Shown: piece after piece, positions 1-9,229 of the stretch
Layout: every line of letters begins with the position of its first letter
Position numbering within the stretch: position 1 is the first letter of the stretch
Assembly (NCBI RefSeq): GCF_021223605.1
Contig: NZ_CP075175.1
Coordinates: 4,295,501 to 4,359,500 of the forward strand
DNA length: 64,000 nucleotides
Reading direction: 5' to 3'
Origin: Paenibacillus sp. 481
GTDB taxonomy: Bacteria > Bacillota > Bacilli > Paenibacillales > Paenibacillaceae
Position numbers and translations under genes: made by a program
The notes under the pieces: generated by a model
What the model saw: the letters and a program-made list of their open reading frames with translations, nothing else
What the model was told of the DNA's origin: nothing
Databases searched by the model: none

Positions 1-1400
1 TATCTCAAGAAATGCCGCTCATTAATTGCAGGCTTGTTGATTTTGATATAACTTGCCCAGTTACCCACGGTCGTATATTGGCACAGGAAGCCCTGCATCT
101 AGAACAAGGCTCGATTGAGACGCTTGTTGCGTATCGTGGTCAAAAACGTCTCGTAGAACGAATTGAAAAAATGATGATTACTGACAACGTTAAACAGGAA
201 ATTCCATTCAAGCAAAAAGGTAATTATCTTATCACAGGCTTAGGTGGAATAAGTCAGCTGGTAGCTAGCTACTTACTGGAGAACTTTGAAGCTCGTCTTG
301 TCATTCTTGGTAGAACGGAGCTTGCAAATTGGTCCAGAGAGATAAAAAAACAGTATGAAGCTTTGTGTGAGCTTGCTAAGAAAAATGGTGGCTCGATTGA
401 ATTTAAAGCAACCGATATTACAAATGAGGATTCGGTGCGGACAATTGTCCATGATGCTGAAAGCAACTGGTCCGAACAGCTAGACGGAATTATTCATCTC
501 GCCGGAGTGATTGAAGAACGGCTGTTGACTGATTTAATGGTGGAAGAGCTAGAAGCTCAGTATGAAGCCAAAGTATATGGCTCTTATGTCCTGCATCAAA
601 TAGCGTTGCAGAGACCGAATTGTCAGTTTATTGCAGCTTCATCCGCACGAAGCTTCCTTTCGGGGATGACTCTGGGTGGATATTGTTCAGCTAACGGATT
701 TGTTGAGGTGTTTACCCAGTATCAGCATTATAGATGCGGAACGAATGCGGCCTGTTTTGCATGGAGCGTGTGGGATGAAATCGGAATGAGCCGCAATTTA
801 ATTACGAAACAAGCATTGCTTGCTAGAGGATATATGCCCATCACGTCATACCAAGGCATTTACTCCCTGCTAGCTGGGTTAATGACAGGTCGCGCGATGC
901 TGTTCATTGGAATTGACGGTAGCAAGCAAGATTTCCGTGATCGTAATGTGGAGCTGGTTACTACACAACATAGATTGTATGCGTTTGTTGAGACGAAAGA
1001 GGCGCAACATATTCAAACTTCACAGATTGTAAACTCGATTACGGAATTCTTGAAGAATGAGGCGATTGAGCATCAAGTACGCGTAAAGAAGCTAAATACT
1101 TTACCGTTAACTGAACATGGTCAAATCGATCGGGCTATTCTTGTTCAGCTTATGGAGTCAGAGACAACGAAGCGTAAATATGTGTTGGCAGAGACAGAGC
1201 TAGAGAAACAGCTAGTCCAAATGTGGCTCCACATCCTCGCTATTAAACAGCTAAGTGTTGAAGACAATTTCTTTGCTCTAGGGGGCCATTCACTGAAAGC
1301 AACACAGCTTGTATCGCGCATAAAGGAGCGATTTCAAGCGGACGTTACGCTGCAAGATTTATTTCTTAATCCTACAGTCCGACAGTTTGCTGCCCTTGTA
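1..1400 (+). other. Alpha-hydroxy-acid module: KR plus pseudo-Asub plus carrier
   Basis: The KR shows a nucleotide-binding TGLGGIS at residues 75-81, Ser 210/211, and a YxxxN pair (Tyr224, Asn228), so it looks active. After it comes a stretch that reads like the end of an adenylation domain (LPLTEHGQIDRAIL, about bases 1100-1140), then a peptidyl carrier with LGGHSLKA. In normal A domains the motif is NGK with a catalytic Lys; here the Lys is Gln, while all ten other A domains in this window keep Lys. This matches the published architecture of keto-acid modules (StsA, CesA, Vlm), where a non-catalytic pseudo-Asub follows an inserted KR. The inferred job is selection of an alpha-keto acid by an A domain lying upstream of the window, and its reduction to a hydroxy acid. 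A polyketide KR is the alternative, but the A-like tail and PCP-type carrier argue against it. Confidence 0.8.
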
Positions 1401-4400
1401 CAGCGAAGATTAGGGATAGGTGAACAGTCAAGTGTCCTGCAACAGTATTCACGAGGCGACCATGTGCCGATGTCATATGCTCAAAAGCGTCAATGGTTTC
1501 TTTACAAGTGGGAACCAGATAATCCTTATTACAACAATACTTTCTCGTTACGTCTAAGGGGCCCTCTACATGTAGACATTTTGTCGCGTAGTGTTCAATC
1601 TCTTGTAGACCGTCACGAAACATTACGGACGAATTTTGACGTGATTGACGATGTACCTATGCAAGTCATAAGTGCTGAGAGAAGAGTCAACATGGGCATA
1701 CACGACTTATCGAGTCTTCCACCGTCCGATCGTGAACAGGAATGGAATCGGCTTTGTAAGCAAGAAGCGAGTACGCCATTTCAATTGACAGACGGACCGT
1801 TAATCCGCTTCCGATTGTTTAAATGGGCAGAGCAAGAGCATGTATTACTTACGACGATTCATCATATTATTTCCGATGGTTGGTCCGTAGGTGTACTTAT
1901 GCGAGATCTTAACGCCTACTATACCGCGGAAGTTCAAAGTGTTCAGGCTGACATTCGACCGTTGCCGTTACAGTATGCAGACTATGCAATCTGGCACAAC
2001 AATTGGCTAACTGAACATATTCTCGAAGATCAGCTGTTGTATTGGCAGCATCAACTGCAAGAGGCGCCGTTTGTACTTGATTTACCGACAGACTGTCCAA
2101 GACCTGCCATACAGACCTTCAAGGGAAAGAGAATAAATTGGCGTATTGATCCGGAGCTCTCACACCAGCTACGACAGGTGAGTCAGTCAGGTGAATGTAC
2201 ATTGTTTATGACATTAATAAGTGCATTTTCTACATTAATGTACCGCTACACAGGTCAGAAGGATTTGCTCATAGGGACGGCTATTGCCAATCGAACACGT
2301 ACCGAAATTGAGGATTTGGTTGGTTTTTTTGTAAACACATTAGTGTTGCGGTTTTCTTTTTTGGACAATCCGACATTCCGAGAACATTTGCAGCGTGTCA
2401 AGCAGACTACGTTAGCCGCGTATCAGCACCAGGACGTACCGTTCGAGATGCTGATTGACGAGTTACATGTAGAGCGGGATGCCAGTCGTTCTCCACTCAT
2501 ACAAGTGCTGTTCATTTTGCAAAATGAGAATTTAGAAGTTACAGAGATGCATGATTTGCAGACGGAGCTTCAAATTGTAGAGAATGATTCCGCACAATTT
2601 GAGCTGACGGTACATGTGTTTGAGCGGGATGATCAATTAACGATCAGCTTGGATTATAATACCGATCTGTTTTCGGACGAGCTGATTGCACGCTTGCTGA
2701 TGCATTACGAGCAACTCTTGAAACATATGGCTGCAAATCTTCATTCGAGGGTGGGAGACGTACCTTTAGTTAGTGATGCTGAGCTTCAGCAGCTTGCATC
2801 CTTTCACGATACAGAGCTTCAGCGCGTACATACAGTCGCTTCCATTCATGAATGGTTCGAGCAGCAGGTTGTTTGTACCCCAAATCAAGTTGCGTGTACA
2901 GATGACACATCTACCCTCACATACTGGGAATTGAATGAAAAGGCCAACCAACTAGCCCGTTTCTTACGGACGAAAGGGGTCGAGCGCAATTCCGTTGTGT
3001 TGTTGCAATGCGAGCGCTCAGTAGAAATGATCGTAGGCTTGCTCGGTATTTTAAAGTCAGGAGGAGCATTTTTACCTGTTGATCCAGAGCTTCCGAGTGC
3101 ACGAATTGCCTACATCGTAGAGGATAGCGAGTCCTCAGTACTCGTGACGAGAAGTGGATTATCTGTGCCAGATGCTTTTTGCGGAGAAATCGTGCTGCTT
3201 GATGATGATTGTATATATTCGAGTGATGAGACAAGCAATCTGCAATTGGATAGCGCAGAACGGGACCTGCTTTATGTCATATATACATCAGGCACAACAG
3301 GACGCCCCAAAGGAGTTCAACTAGAGCATAAAACGTTGCTGAATCTCATTGCTTATCAGCAGGAACAGCAAGCGATTCCGTTCGATCGAGTGCTGCAGTT
3401 TACGACTTTAAGCTTTGATGTGTGCTATCAGGAAATATTTTCGACACTGCTGTGTGGTGGTGAGCTCCATATTATTGATAATGAACAGAAGCGGGATGTG
3501 CAACAGCTCATTGCGTTCGTCAAGCAACGGAATATTCGGACGCTGTTTATCCCGACTTCATTTTTAAAGTTCATGGCGTCGGAACAACAATATATAGAGC
3601 CATTGGCAAAATGTGTGGATCACATCATTACTGCGGGCGAACAGCTCGTTGTGACGAAGTTGCTACACGATACGCTTATCAAGTATAACGTCGAACTGCA
3701 CAATCATTATGGGCCATCTGAAACGCATGTCGTTACCATGTATACGATTGATCGCAATCAATTCGAGGAAGTTCCTTCAATTGGAAAGCCGATTTCGATG
3801 ACTGAGATATTCATATTGAACGAAAACGGGCAAATTCAGCCAATTGGTGTCATCGGTGAGCTTTATATTACAGGAGTCAGCCTAGCACGTGGATATCATA
3901 ACCAAGCAGAGCTTACACAACAAAAATTTGTTCAGCTACCTGTTGCTTCCGATCGTCTCATGTACAGAACGGGTGATCTTGTACGCTGGCTACCTAACGG
4001 TATGCTCGAGTATATGGGTCGTACGGATCATCAAGTGAAAATCCGTGGCTATCGAATCGAGTTGAGTGAAATTGAAGCAATACTGCATACTCATGATGCC
4101 GTCAAGGAAGCGGTCGTCATATCAATAGGCGAGGGAGCGTACAAATACTTATGTGCATATGTCGTTGTTGATGAGGCTTCGACTGTGTCTGAATTGAGAA
4201 CATTTGTGAGTGCTTCTCTACCAGACTATATGATTCCGTCCTATTTTGTGAAACTGGCCCGCTTGCCCCTAACGCATAATGGAAAGCTGGATCGTCGATT
4301 GTTGCCAGAGCCGGATGTAACGGGGATGGTATCGGAAGGTGAATTTGAGGCTCCTGCTACGGATATCGAGCAGCGCATAGCAGCCATTTGGAAAGACGTA

Positions 4401-7400
4401 TTGAAAGTAAATGATATTAGTGTGACCGATAACTTTTTTAGGTTAGGTGGACATTCACTAACAGCAACCATCTTAGTGTCTCGTTTACAGAAGGAGTTTA
4501 AGGTTCAATATCCGTTACGTGAGCTATTTACGAAGCCGACTATTCGTGATCTTGGCCGAGGGATTGAAGCTTTGGATGTCTATACGTATGCACCAATTCC
4601 GTCATTAGCCTTGCAAGCTGATTATCCAGCTTCTTCGGCACAAAAGCGGCTGTATGCTATTTCGCAATATGAAGGGGCAGCTTTAAGCTACAATATGCCT
4701 GTTATTTTGCAAGTGGATGGGCCGTTGGAAGTGGAGCGATTACGGGCGGCGATTCAGCTCGTTGTGAACCGTCATGAAATATTGCGTACTTCGTTTACGA
4801 TCAGACAAGGTGAGCTTGTGCAGCTAATAGCGGATCAAGTAGAAATCGCTCTTTCATTCGATCAACTGGAAGTTCAGCAGGTGCCGTCACGAATTGAGGC
4901 ATTTGTCCGGCCGTTTGATTTAAGTGAAGCACCACTGCTCCATGTCGAATTGCTACAAATAACGAAGGAGTCGCATCTGTTACTCCTTGACCGTCATCAC
5001 ATTGTGTTCGACGGTGTGTCTATGAATATATTTATGCAAGAACTGATCGAAGCGTATGATCGTGCTGATGCACGAGAACCATTGCTAATTCAGTACAAAG
5101 ATTTTGTCGCTTGGCAGCAGGAGCAGTTAACCCGATCTGCATTCGAGCAAGAGTCCTTTTGGCTTGATACGTTAGCGGGCGATTTGCCTGTCTTACAGTT
5201 GCCGACCGATTATTCGCGGCCGTTAGTTAAATCGTTTGCAGGCATGCGACAAGCGTTTGTCATTGATGCGGACTTGACGAAGCAACTGCACAGATGCTCC
5301 GAGGAGCATGGAGCAACGCTGTATATGTTGTTATTAGCGGTATTTAATATAATGTTAGCAAAATATTCGGGGCAAGCAGACATTATTGTGGGTGCTCCGG
5401 TCACTAATCGACCACATCCTGATGTTGATCCATTAATCGGAATGTTTGTAAATACGCTAGCGTTGCGAAACGAGCCAACAGCTGAGAAGACGGTTGCTCA
5501 ATTTATTGCAGAGGTTAGGCACAACATGCTTGCGGCACTAGAACATCAGGATTACCCACTAGAGTTGCTAGTGGATAAGCTTACCTTGGATCGAGATTTG
5601 AGCCGCAATCCACTCTTTGATGTGTTGCTTGTATTGCAAAATATGTCGTTGCATGAGAGTTCTAGCAATGAGTTAACGTTTACGCCGTATCCATTTTCGC
5701 ATCCTATTTCCAAGTTTGATTTGACGTTAGATGCGATTGAAAAAGACGGGCAAATTCATTTCGAATTGGAGTACGCGACAACATTGTTCGCTAGCAGCAC
5801 GATCGAGCGGATGGGCAATCATTTTATTCAATTGTTACGCCATGCACTGCAGCAGCCAGAGCGTGAAATCGGTGAGCTGCAAATGATTACGAAAGCAGAG
5901 TGGACCCAGTTGCTCGACGATTTTAGCGGCGAACAAATGGAATATGCATGCACGATGACGCTTGAACGTCTATTTGCGACACGTGTAAGTGAAAATCCAG
6001 CGCGTACTGCGCTTGTATGTAACGATCAAACGATGACTTATGGGGAAGTCGATGCAAAAGCAAACCAGCTTGCACATTTGTTGTTGAAGCACGGATTGAG
6101 TTCAGGCGATGTTGTGGCAGTCATGACCGAGCGATCGTTTGAAATGGTCATCTTTATTTTAGCCGTACTGAAGGCTGGCGCTATTTATTTACCACTTGAC
6201 CCTGGGCTGCCTCAAGAGAGGATTGAGTTTGTACTTGCAGACAGTCATGCTAAGCTGCTGTTAGTTAAGGATCCGCTTACAGCGCGGCTAGAATATGCTG
6301 GTGTGGTGGTGACTGTAAATGAATCGGAGCTTTCTACAGAAGTAAGCAGTCCGATCACACATTCGCAAACGGCAGAAGATGTCGTCTACATGATTTACAC
6401 GTCTGGTTCAACGGGGAATCCAAAGGGCGTAATGGTTCAGCATAAAAGTGTAATCAACATGTTGACATACTTAGAGCAGAGCTATCCGTTGCTAGCTGAG
6501 GATGCCTATTTGCTCAAAACGACCTACACGTTCGATGTTTCCGTAACCGAACTTTTTGGCTGGTTTTTCGGGCATGGAAGGCTCGTCATACTAGAGCCAG
6601 GTGCAGAAAAAGATCCTGAAAAAATGATTGCAGCTATTGCACAACACGGAATTACCCATATTAATTTTGTACCTTCGATGTTAGGGTTGTTTCCATTTGA
6701 TTCGGAGTCCATCCGTAACATGGAGGAGCTTAAATATGTATTCGTGGCTGGGGAAGCTCTGCCAGCAGATTTAATTGATAAGTTCTACAGAGCCTTGTCC
6801 GGCGTACGGCTTGAAAATTTGTACGGGCCTACGGAAGCAACGATTTATGCGACTGGCTGCTCGATAAAGCCAGGAAATGGTCAGGCAGGTTCAATTGGAA
6901 AGCCTGTGGCGAATACACGCATTTATATCGTGAACGAAGTGGGTCATATTCAACCGATAGGTATCGCGGGTGAACTATGCATCAGTGGTGACGGAGTTGC
7001 AGTCGGCTATTTAAACAATGCTGCACTTACGGCAGAGAAATTTGTGCAGGCGTCATTTAAGCCGAGCGAACGACTCTATCGGACAGGCGATTTGGCTCGT
7101 TGGCGATCGGATGGGCAAATAGAGTATTTAGGCAGATTGGATTATCAAGTCAAAATTAGAGGTAATCGAATCGAGCTTGATGAGGTTCGACAAAAGATTT
7201 TAACCTGTGAAGGGATCGAAGATACCATCGTTATCGCTCGGTATACAGCAGGTGGGCAGGCTTATCTTTGTGCCTATTTTATAGCCGAAGCATCTTGCTC
7301 TGTGAAGTCGATCCGTAAACAATTGGCAAAGTTATTGCCAGACTATATGATTCCGTCTTATTTTGTTCAACTGGCTGCGTTTCCGCATACGGCAAGCGGC

Positions 7401-9098
7401 AAAGTAGATCGCAAGCAGCTACCAGAGCCAGAAGGATATATAGAATGTACGGAGGATTACGTAGGGCCTCGAAACGGATTTGAGCAAAGGTTATGCCTAA
7501 TTTGGGAGAACCTGCTTCACTTAGATGCTGTTGGCGTTCTAGAAGATTTTTATGCGCTTGGAGGCGATTCGATCAAAGCGATTCAGGTCGTGTCCAAGTT
7601 CAATGACAACGAGCACGGGTGGCGTATTTCGGTTAGTGATGTGCTAACGTATCGAACGATTGAAGCGATTGCGCTGCAGGTCGTCACTTCAGGATCGTTC
7701 GTAACGTATGATCAAGGCTTGTTAATAGGCAAGAAAGGGCTTACTCCAATTGAGCATTGGTTTATGGATAGCGTCCTAGCTAATCCACATCATTTTAACC
7801 AATCCGTAATGCTGGAGTGGCATCACAGCCCGAATGTGCAATGGCTGGAGCAAGCTTTCCAATTGCTCGTTAAGCACCATGATGGTTTGCGATTAAATGT
7901 GAATTTGGAGCAGCAGGAACTGTTTTTTAATGAACATCATGCGAATGCTCCTTTTGAAGTACAGCAAATTGATTTAACGATGCTTGATGAGAGAGAGCAA
8001 CATGTCCAGGAGCAGCAGCTTAAATATGAGCTGAAGTCAGCTTGTCGAATTGATCAAGACCTACTTATTAGAGCGATGCTGATGAAGATTAGCGAAGGGA
8101 AGCATAAGTTGCTGATTACGGCACATCATCTATTGACTGACGGTGTGACGTGGCGAATTTTGTTGGACGACTTTGTTTATTTATATGAGTGTTTTGCAGC
8201 TGGAAGAACGCCCGTTCTTTCGCAGAAAACCGCTTCCTTATTAGATTGGTATAAACATGTTGATGAGCTTGCGGTTTCAAAAGCGTTTGTCAGCGAGCAA
8301 TCGTATTGGGAAATTGCAAATGCACACTCTTTCAAGTTACCGCAGGATGCTGAAACGGATGATTGGAGCATAGAAAGGCAGAAAACGGTCAGTAGCTCGT
8401 TAGATCGTTCCAAATCCCAATTGTTGCGAGCCGAGGCGCACTGGGCGTTCCAAACGGAAATAAATGATTTGTTGTTGACTGCCTTATCCCGAGCAATTTG
8501 TGACTTCGCTCAGGTAAGCGAATACGTTGTAGTTATGGAAAATCACGGGCGGCATGCTGAATCGCTGGATCTGTCGCGTACGGTAGGTTGGTTTACGTCC
8601 ATGTATCCGTTAAAACTGGGTTTTCCAAGTGATGACATGGGTGAGCAAATTAAAAGGATTAAAGAACAATTCCGCTCTGTACCTAACAATGGAGTCGGTT
8701 ATGGCGTCCTTCGCTATTTAAACGATGCATGGCTAGAGGACAAACGAGAAATGGTTGAATTGCGTTTCAACTACTTGGGCCAATTCAATCAAGAGTTTAA
8801 CAATGAGCTATTTCGTTTTTCAGAAATGAGCAGTGTGGGTGAGATCGGTGAGTCCAATACGATGGCGACAAAAATGGACTTGAACTGCTATATGATGAAC
8901 GATGTTTTCCACGTGGAGCTAGGCTATAATGGGCTCGCTTATCAGGAGGAAACGATGCAAGCTCTGGTAGATTCATTTATTCATCAATTAATGAGCATCG
9001 TGGATTTTAGCGTTGCACAAGAAGAAGTCCAATATACACCGTCTGATTTTGAGGCGGCGGAACTGGACCAGGAATCGTTAGATCTTTTGTTTGAGTAA
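1..9098 (+). CDS. Nonribosomal peptide synthetase, 5'-incomplete: (A)-KR-pseudoA-T / C-A(Pro)-T / C-A(X)-T-E
   Basis: The frame is already open at base 1, so the gene starts upstream; residues here are counted from the first in-window Met (base 12). Visible order: ketoreductase about 70-330, a remnant adenylation subdomain about 340-385, carrier with GGHSL about 427, C domain 485-930 (HHIISDG), A domain 940-1433, carrier, C domain 1530-1960 (HHIVFDG), A domain 1983-2473, carrier with GGDSI, epimerization domain 2568-3007 (HHLLTDG, NYLGQF, RTVGWFTSMYP). It ends in a COM-like docking tail starting YTPSDF. The pocket of the first complete A domain reads DVQFIAHVV, a textbook proline code. The second reads DVTNFALIY, which I cannot assign firmly. 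Because of the E domain that residue should be D-configured and be handed to the next protein. The cytoplasmic assembly-line role is certain; the product is not recognised. Confidence 0.95.
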   Translation, partial: SQEMPLINCRLVDFDITCPVTHGRILAQEALHLEQGSIETLVAYRGQKRLVERIEKMMITDNVKQEIPFKQKGNYLITGLGGISQLVASYLLENFEARLVILGRTELANWSREIKKQYEALCELAKKNGGSIEFKATDITNEDSVRTIVHDAESNWSEQLDGIIHLAGVIEERLLTDLMVEELEAQYEAKVYGSYVLHQIALQRPNCQFIAASSARSFLSGMTLGGYCSANGFVEVFTQYQHYRCGTNAACFAWSVWDEIGMSRNLITKQALLARGYMPITSYQGIYSLLAGLMTGRAMLFIGIDGSKQDFRDRNVELVTTQHRLYAFVETKEAQHIQTSQIVNSITEFLKNEAIEHQVRVKKLNTLPLTEHGQIDRAILVQLMESETTKRKYVLAETELEKQLVQMWLHILAIKQLSVEDNFFALGGHSLKATQLVSRIKERFQADVTLQDLFLNPTVRQFAALVQRRLGIGEQSSVLQQYSRGDHVPMSYAQKRQWFLYKWEPDNPYYNNTFSLRLRGPLHVDILSRSVQSLVDRHETLRTNFDVIDDVPMQVISAERRVNMGIHDLSSLPPSDREQEWNRLCKQEASTPFQLTDGPLIRFRLFKWAEQEHVLLTTIHHIISDGWSVGVLMRDLNAYYTAEVQSVQADIRPLPLQYADYAIWHNNWLTEHILEDQLLYWQHQLQEAPFVLDLPTDCPRPAIQTFKGKRINWRIDPELSHQLRQVSQSGECTLFMTLISAFSTLMYRYTGQKDLLIGTAIANRTRTEIEDLVGFFVNTLVLRFSFLDNPTFREHLQRVKQTTLAAYQHQDVPFEMLIDELHVERDASRSPLIQVLFILQNENLEVTEMHDLQTELQIVENDSAQFELTVHVFERDDQLTISLDYNTDLFSDELIARLLMHYEQLLKHMAANLHSRVGDVPLVSDAELQQLASFHDTELQRVHTVASIHEWFEQQVVCTPNQVACTDDTSTLTYWELNEKANQLARFLRTKGVERNSVVLLQCERSVEMIVGLLGILKSGGAFLPVDPELPSARIAYIVEDSESSVLVTRSGLSVPDAFCGEIVLLDDDCIYSSDETSNLQLDSAERDLLYVIYTSGTTGRPKGVQLEHKTLLNLIAYQQEQQAIPFDRVLQFTTLSFDVCYQEIFSTLLCGGELHIIDNEQKRDVQQLIAFVKQRNIRTLFIPTSFLKFMASEQQYIEPLAKCVDHIITAGEQLVVTKLLHDTLIKYNVELHNHYGPSETHVVTMYTIDRNQFEEVPSIGKPISMTEIFILNENGQIQPIGVIGELYITGVSLARGYHNQAELTQQKFVQLPVASDRLMYRTGDLVRWLPNGMLEYMGRTDHQVKIRGYRIELSEIEAILHTHDAVKEAVVISIGEGAYKYLCAYVVVDEASTVSELRTFVSASLPDYMIPSYFVKLARLPLTHNGKLDRRLLPEPDVTGMVSEGEFEAPATDIEQRIAAIWKDVLKVNDISVTDNFFRLGGHSLTATILVSRLQKEFKVQYPLRELFTKPTIRDLGRGIEALDVYTYAPIPSLALQADYPASSAQKRLYAISQYEGAALSYNMPVILQVDGPLEVERLRAAIQLVVNRHEILRTSFTIRQGELVQLIADQVEIALSFDQLEVQQVPSRIEAFVRPFDLSEAPLLHVELLQITKESHLLLLDRHHIVFDGVSMNIFMQELIEAYDRADAREPLLIQYKDFVAWQQEQLTRSAFEQESFWLDTLAGDLPVLQLPTDYSRPLVKSFAGMRQAFVIDADLTKQLHRCSEEHGATLYMLLLAVFNIMLAKYSGQADIIVGAPVTNRPHPDVDPLIGMFVNTLALRNEPTAEKTVAQFIAEVRHNMLAALEHQDYPLELLVDKLTLDRDLSRNPLFDVLLVLQNMSLHESSSNELTFTPYPFSHPISKFDLTLDAIEKDGQIHFELEYATTLFASSTIERMGNHFIQLLRHALQQPEREIGELQMITKAEWTQLLDDFSGEQMEYACTMTLERLFATRVSENPARTALVCNDQTMTYGEVDAKANQLAHLLLKHGLSSGDVVAVMTERSFEMVIFILAVLKAGAIYLPLDPGLPQERIEFVLADSHAKLLLVKDPLTARLEYAGVVVTVNESELSTEVSSPITHSQTAEDVVYMIYTSGSTGNPKGVMVQHKSVINMLTYLEQSYPLLAEDAYLLKTTYTFDVSVTELFGWFFGHGRLVILEPGAEKDPEKMIAAIAQHGITHINFVPSMLGLFPFDSESIRNMEELKYVFVAGEALPADLIDKFYRALSGVRLENLYGPTEATIYATGCSIKPGNGQAGSIGKPVANTRIYIVNEVGHIQPIGIAGELCISGDGVAVGYLNNAALTAEKFVQASFKPSERLYRTGDLARWRSDGQIEYLGRLDYQVKIRGNRIELDEVRQKILTCEGIEDTIVIARYTAGGQAYLCAYFIAEASCSVKSIRKQLAKLLPDYMIPSYFVQLAAFPHTASGKVDRKQLPEPEGYIECTEDYVGPRNGFEQRLCLIWENLLHLDAVGVLEDFYALGGDSIKAIQVVSKFNDNEHGWRISVSDVLTYRTIEAIALQVVTSGSFVTYDQGLLIGKKGLTPIEHWFMDSVLANPHHFNQSVMLEWHHSPNVQWLEQAFQLLVKHHDGLRLNVNLEQQELFFNEHHANAPFEVQQIDLTMLDEREQHVQEQQLKYELKSACRIDQDLLIRAMLMKISEGKHKLLITAHHLLTDGVTWRILLDDFVYLYECFAAGRTPVLSQKTASLLDWYKHVDELAVSKAFVSEQSYWEIANAHSFKLPQDAETDDWSIERQKTVSSSLDRSKSQLLRAEAHWAFQTEINDLLLTALSRAICDFAQVSEYVVVMENHGRHAESLDLSRTVGWFTSMYPLKLGFPSDDMGEQIKRIKEQFRSVPNNGVGYGVLRYLNDAWLEDKREMVELRFNYLGQFNQEFNNELFRFSEMSSVGEIGESNTMATKMDLNCYMMNDVFHVELGYNGLAYQEETMQALVDSFIHQLMSIVDFSVAQEEVQYTPSDFEAAELDQESLDLLFE

Positions 9099-9126
9099 TT
9101 AGTGTATGAGTTGATTGGTTACGTAT

Positions 9127-9175
9127 TCCGTGGGACTGTACTTGCTTATTCTACTCCCCTGAAAGGTTCCACGGA
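9127..9175 (+). other. Inverted repeat between the first and second NRPS genes
   Basis: Arms TCCGTGGGAC (9127-9136) and GTTCCACGGA (9166-9175) pair at 9 of 10 positions around a 29-base loop. They lie in the 131-bp gap before the second synthetase, upstream of its AGGGGGA ribosome site (9212-9218). It could be an RNA structure affecting expression of the second gene. No U-run follows, so it is not a standard terminator. It may be chance. Confidence 0.3.
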
Positions 9176-9229
9176 TATAAGGATTTAAGTGTAGCAAAAG
9201 GTAATTTTACTAGGGGGAAAACAAACGCT

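Noticed and set aside
1-1150. KR read as part of a polyketide synthase module
   Set aside because: An A10-like tail and a PCP with GGHSL follow the KR, not an ACP with a DSL motif. The keto-acid NRPS module explains all parts better, though the upstream sequence is not visible.
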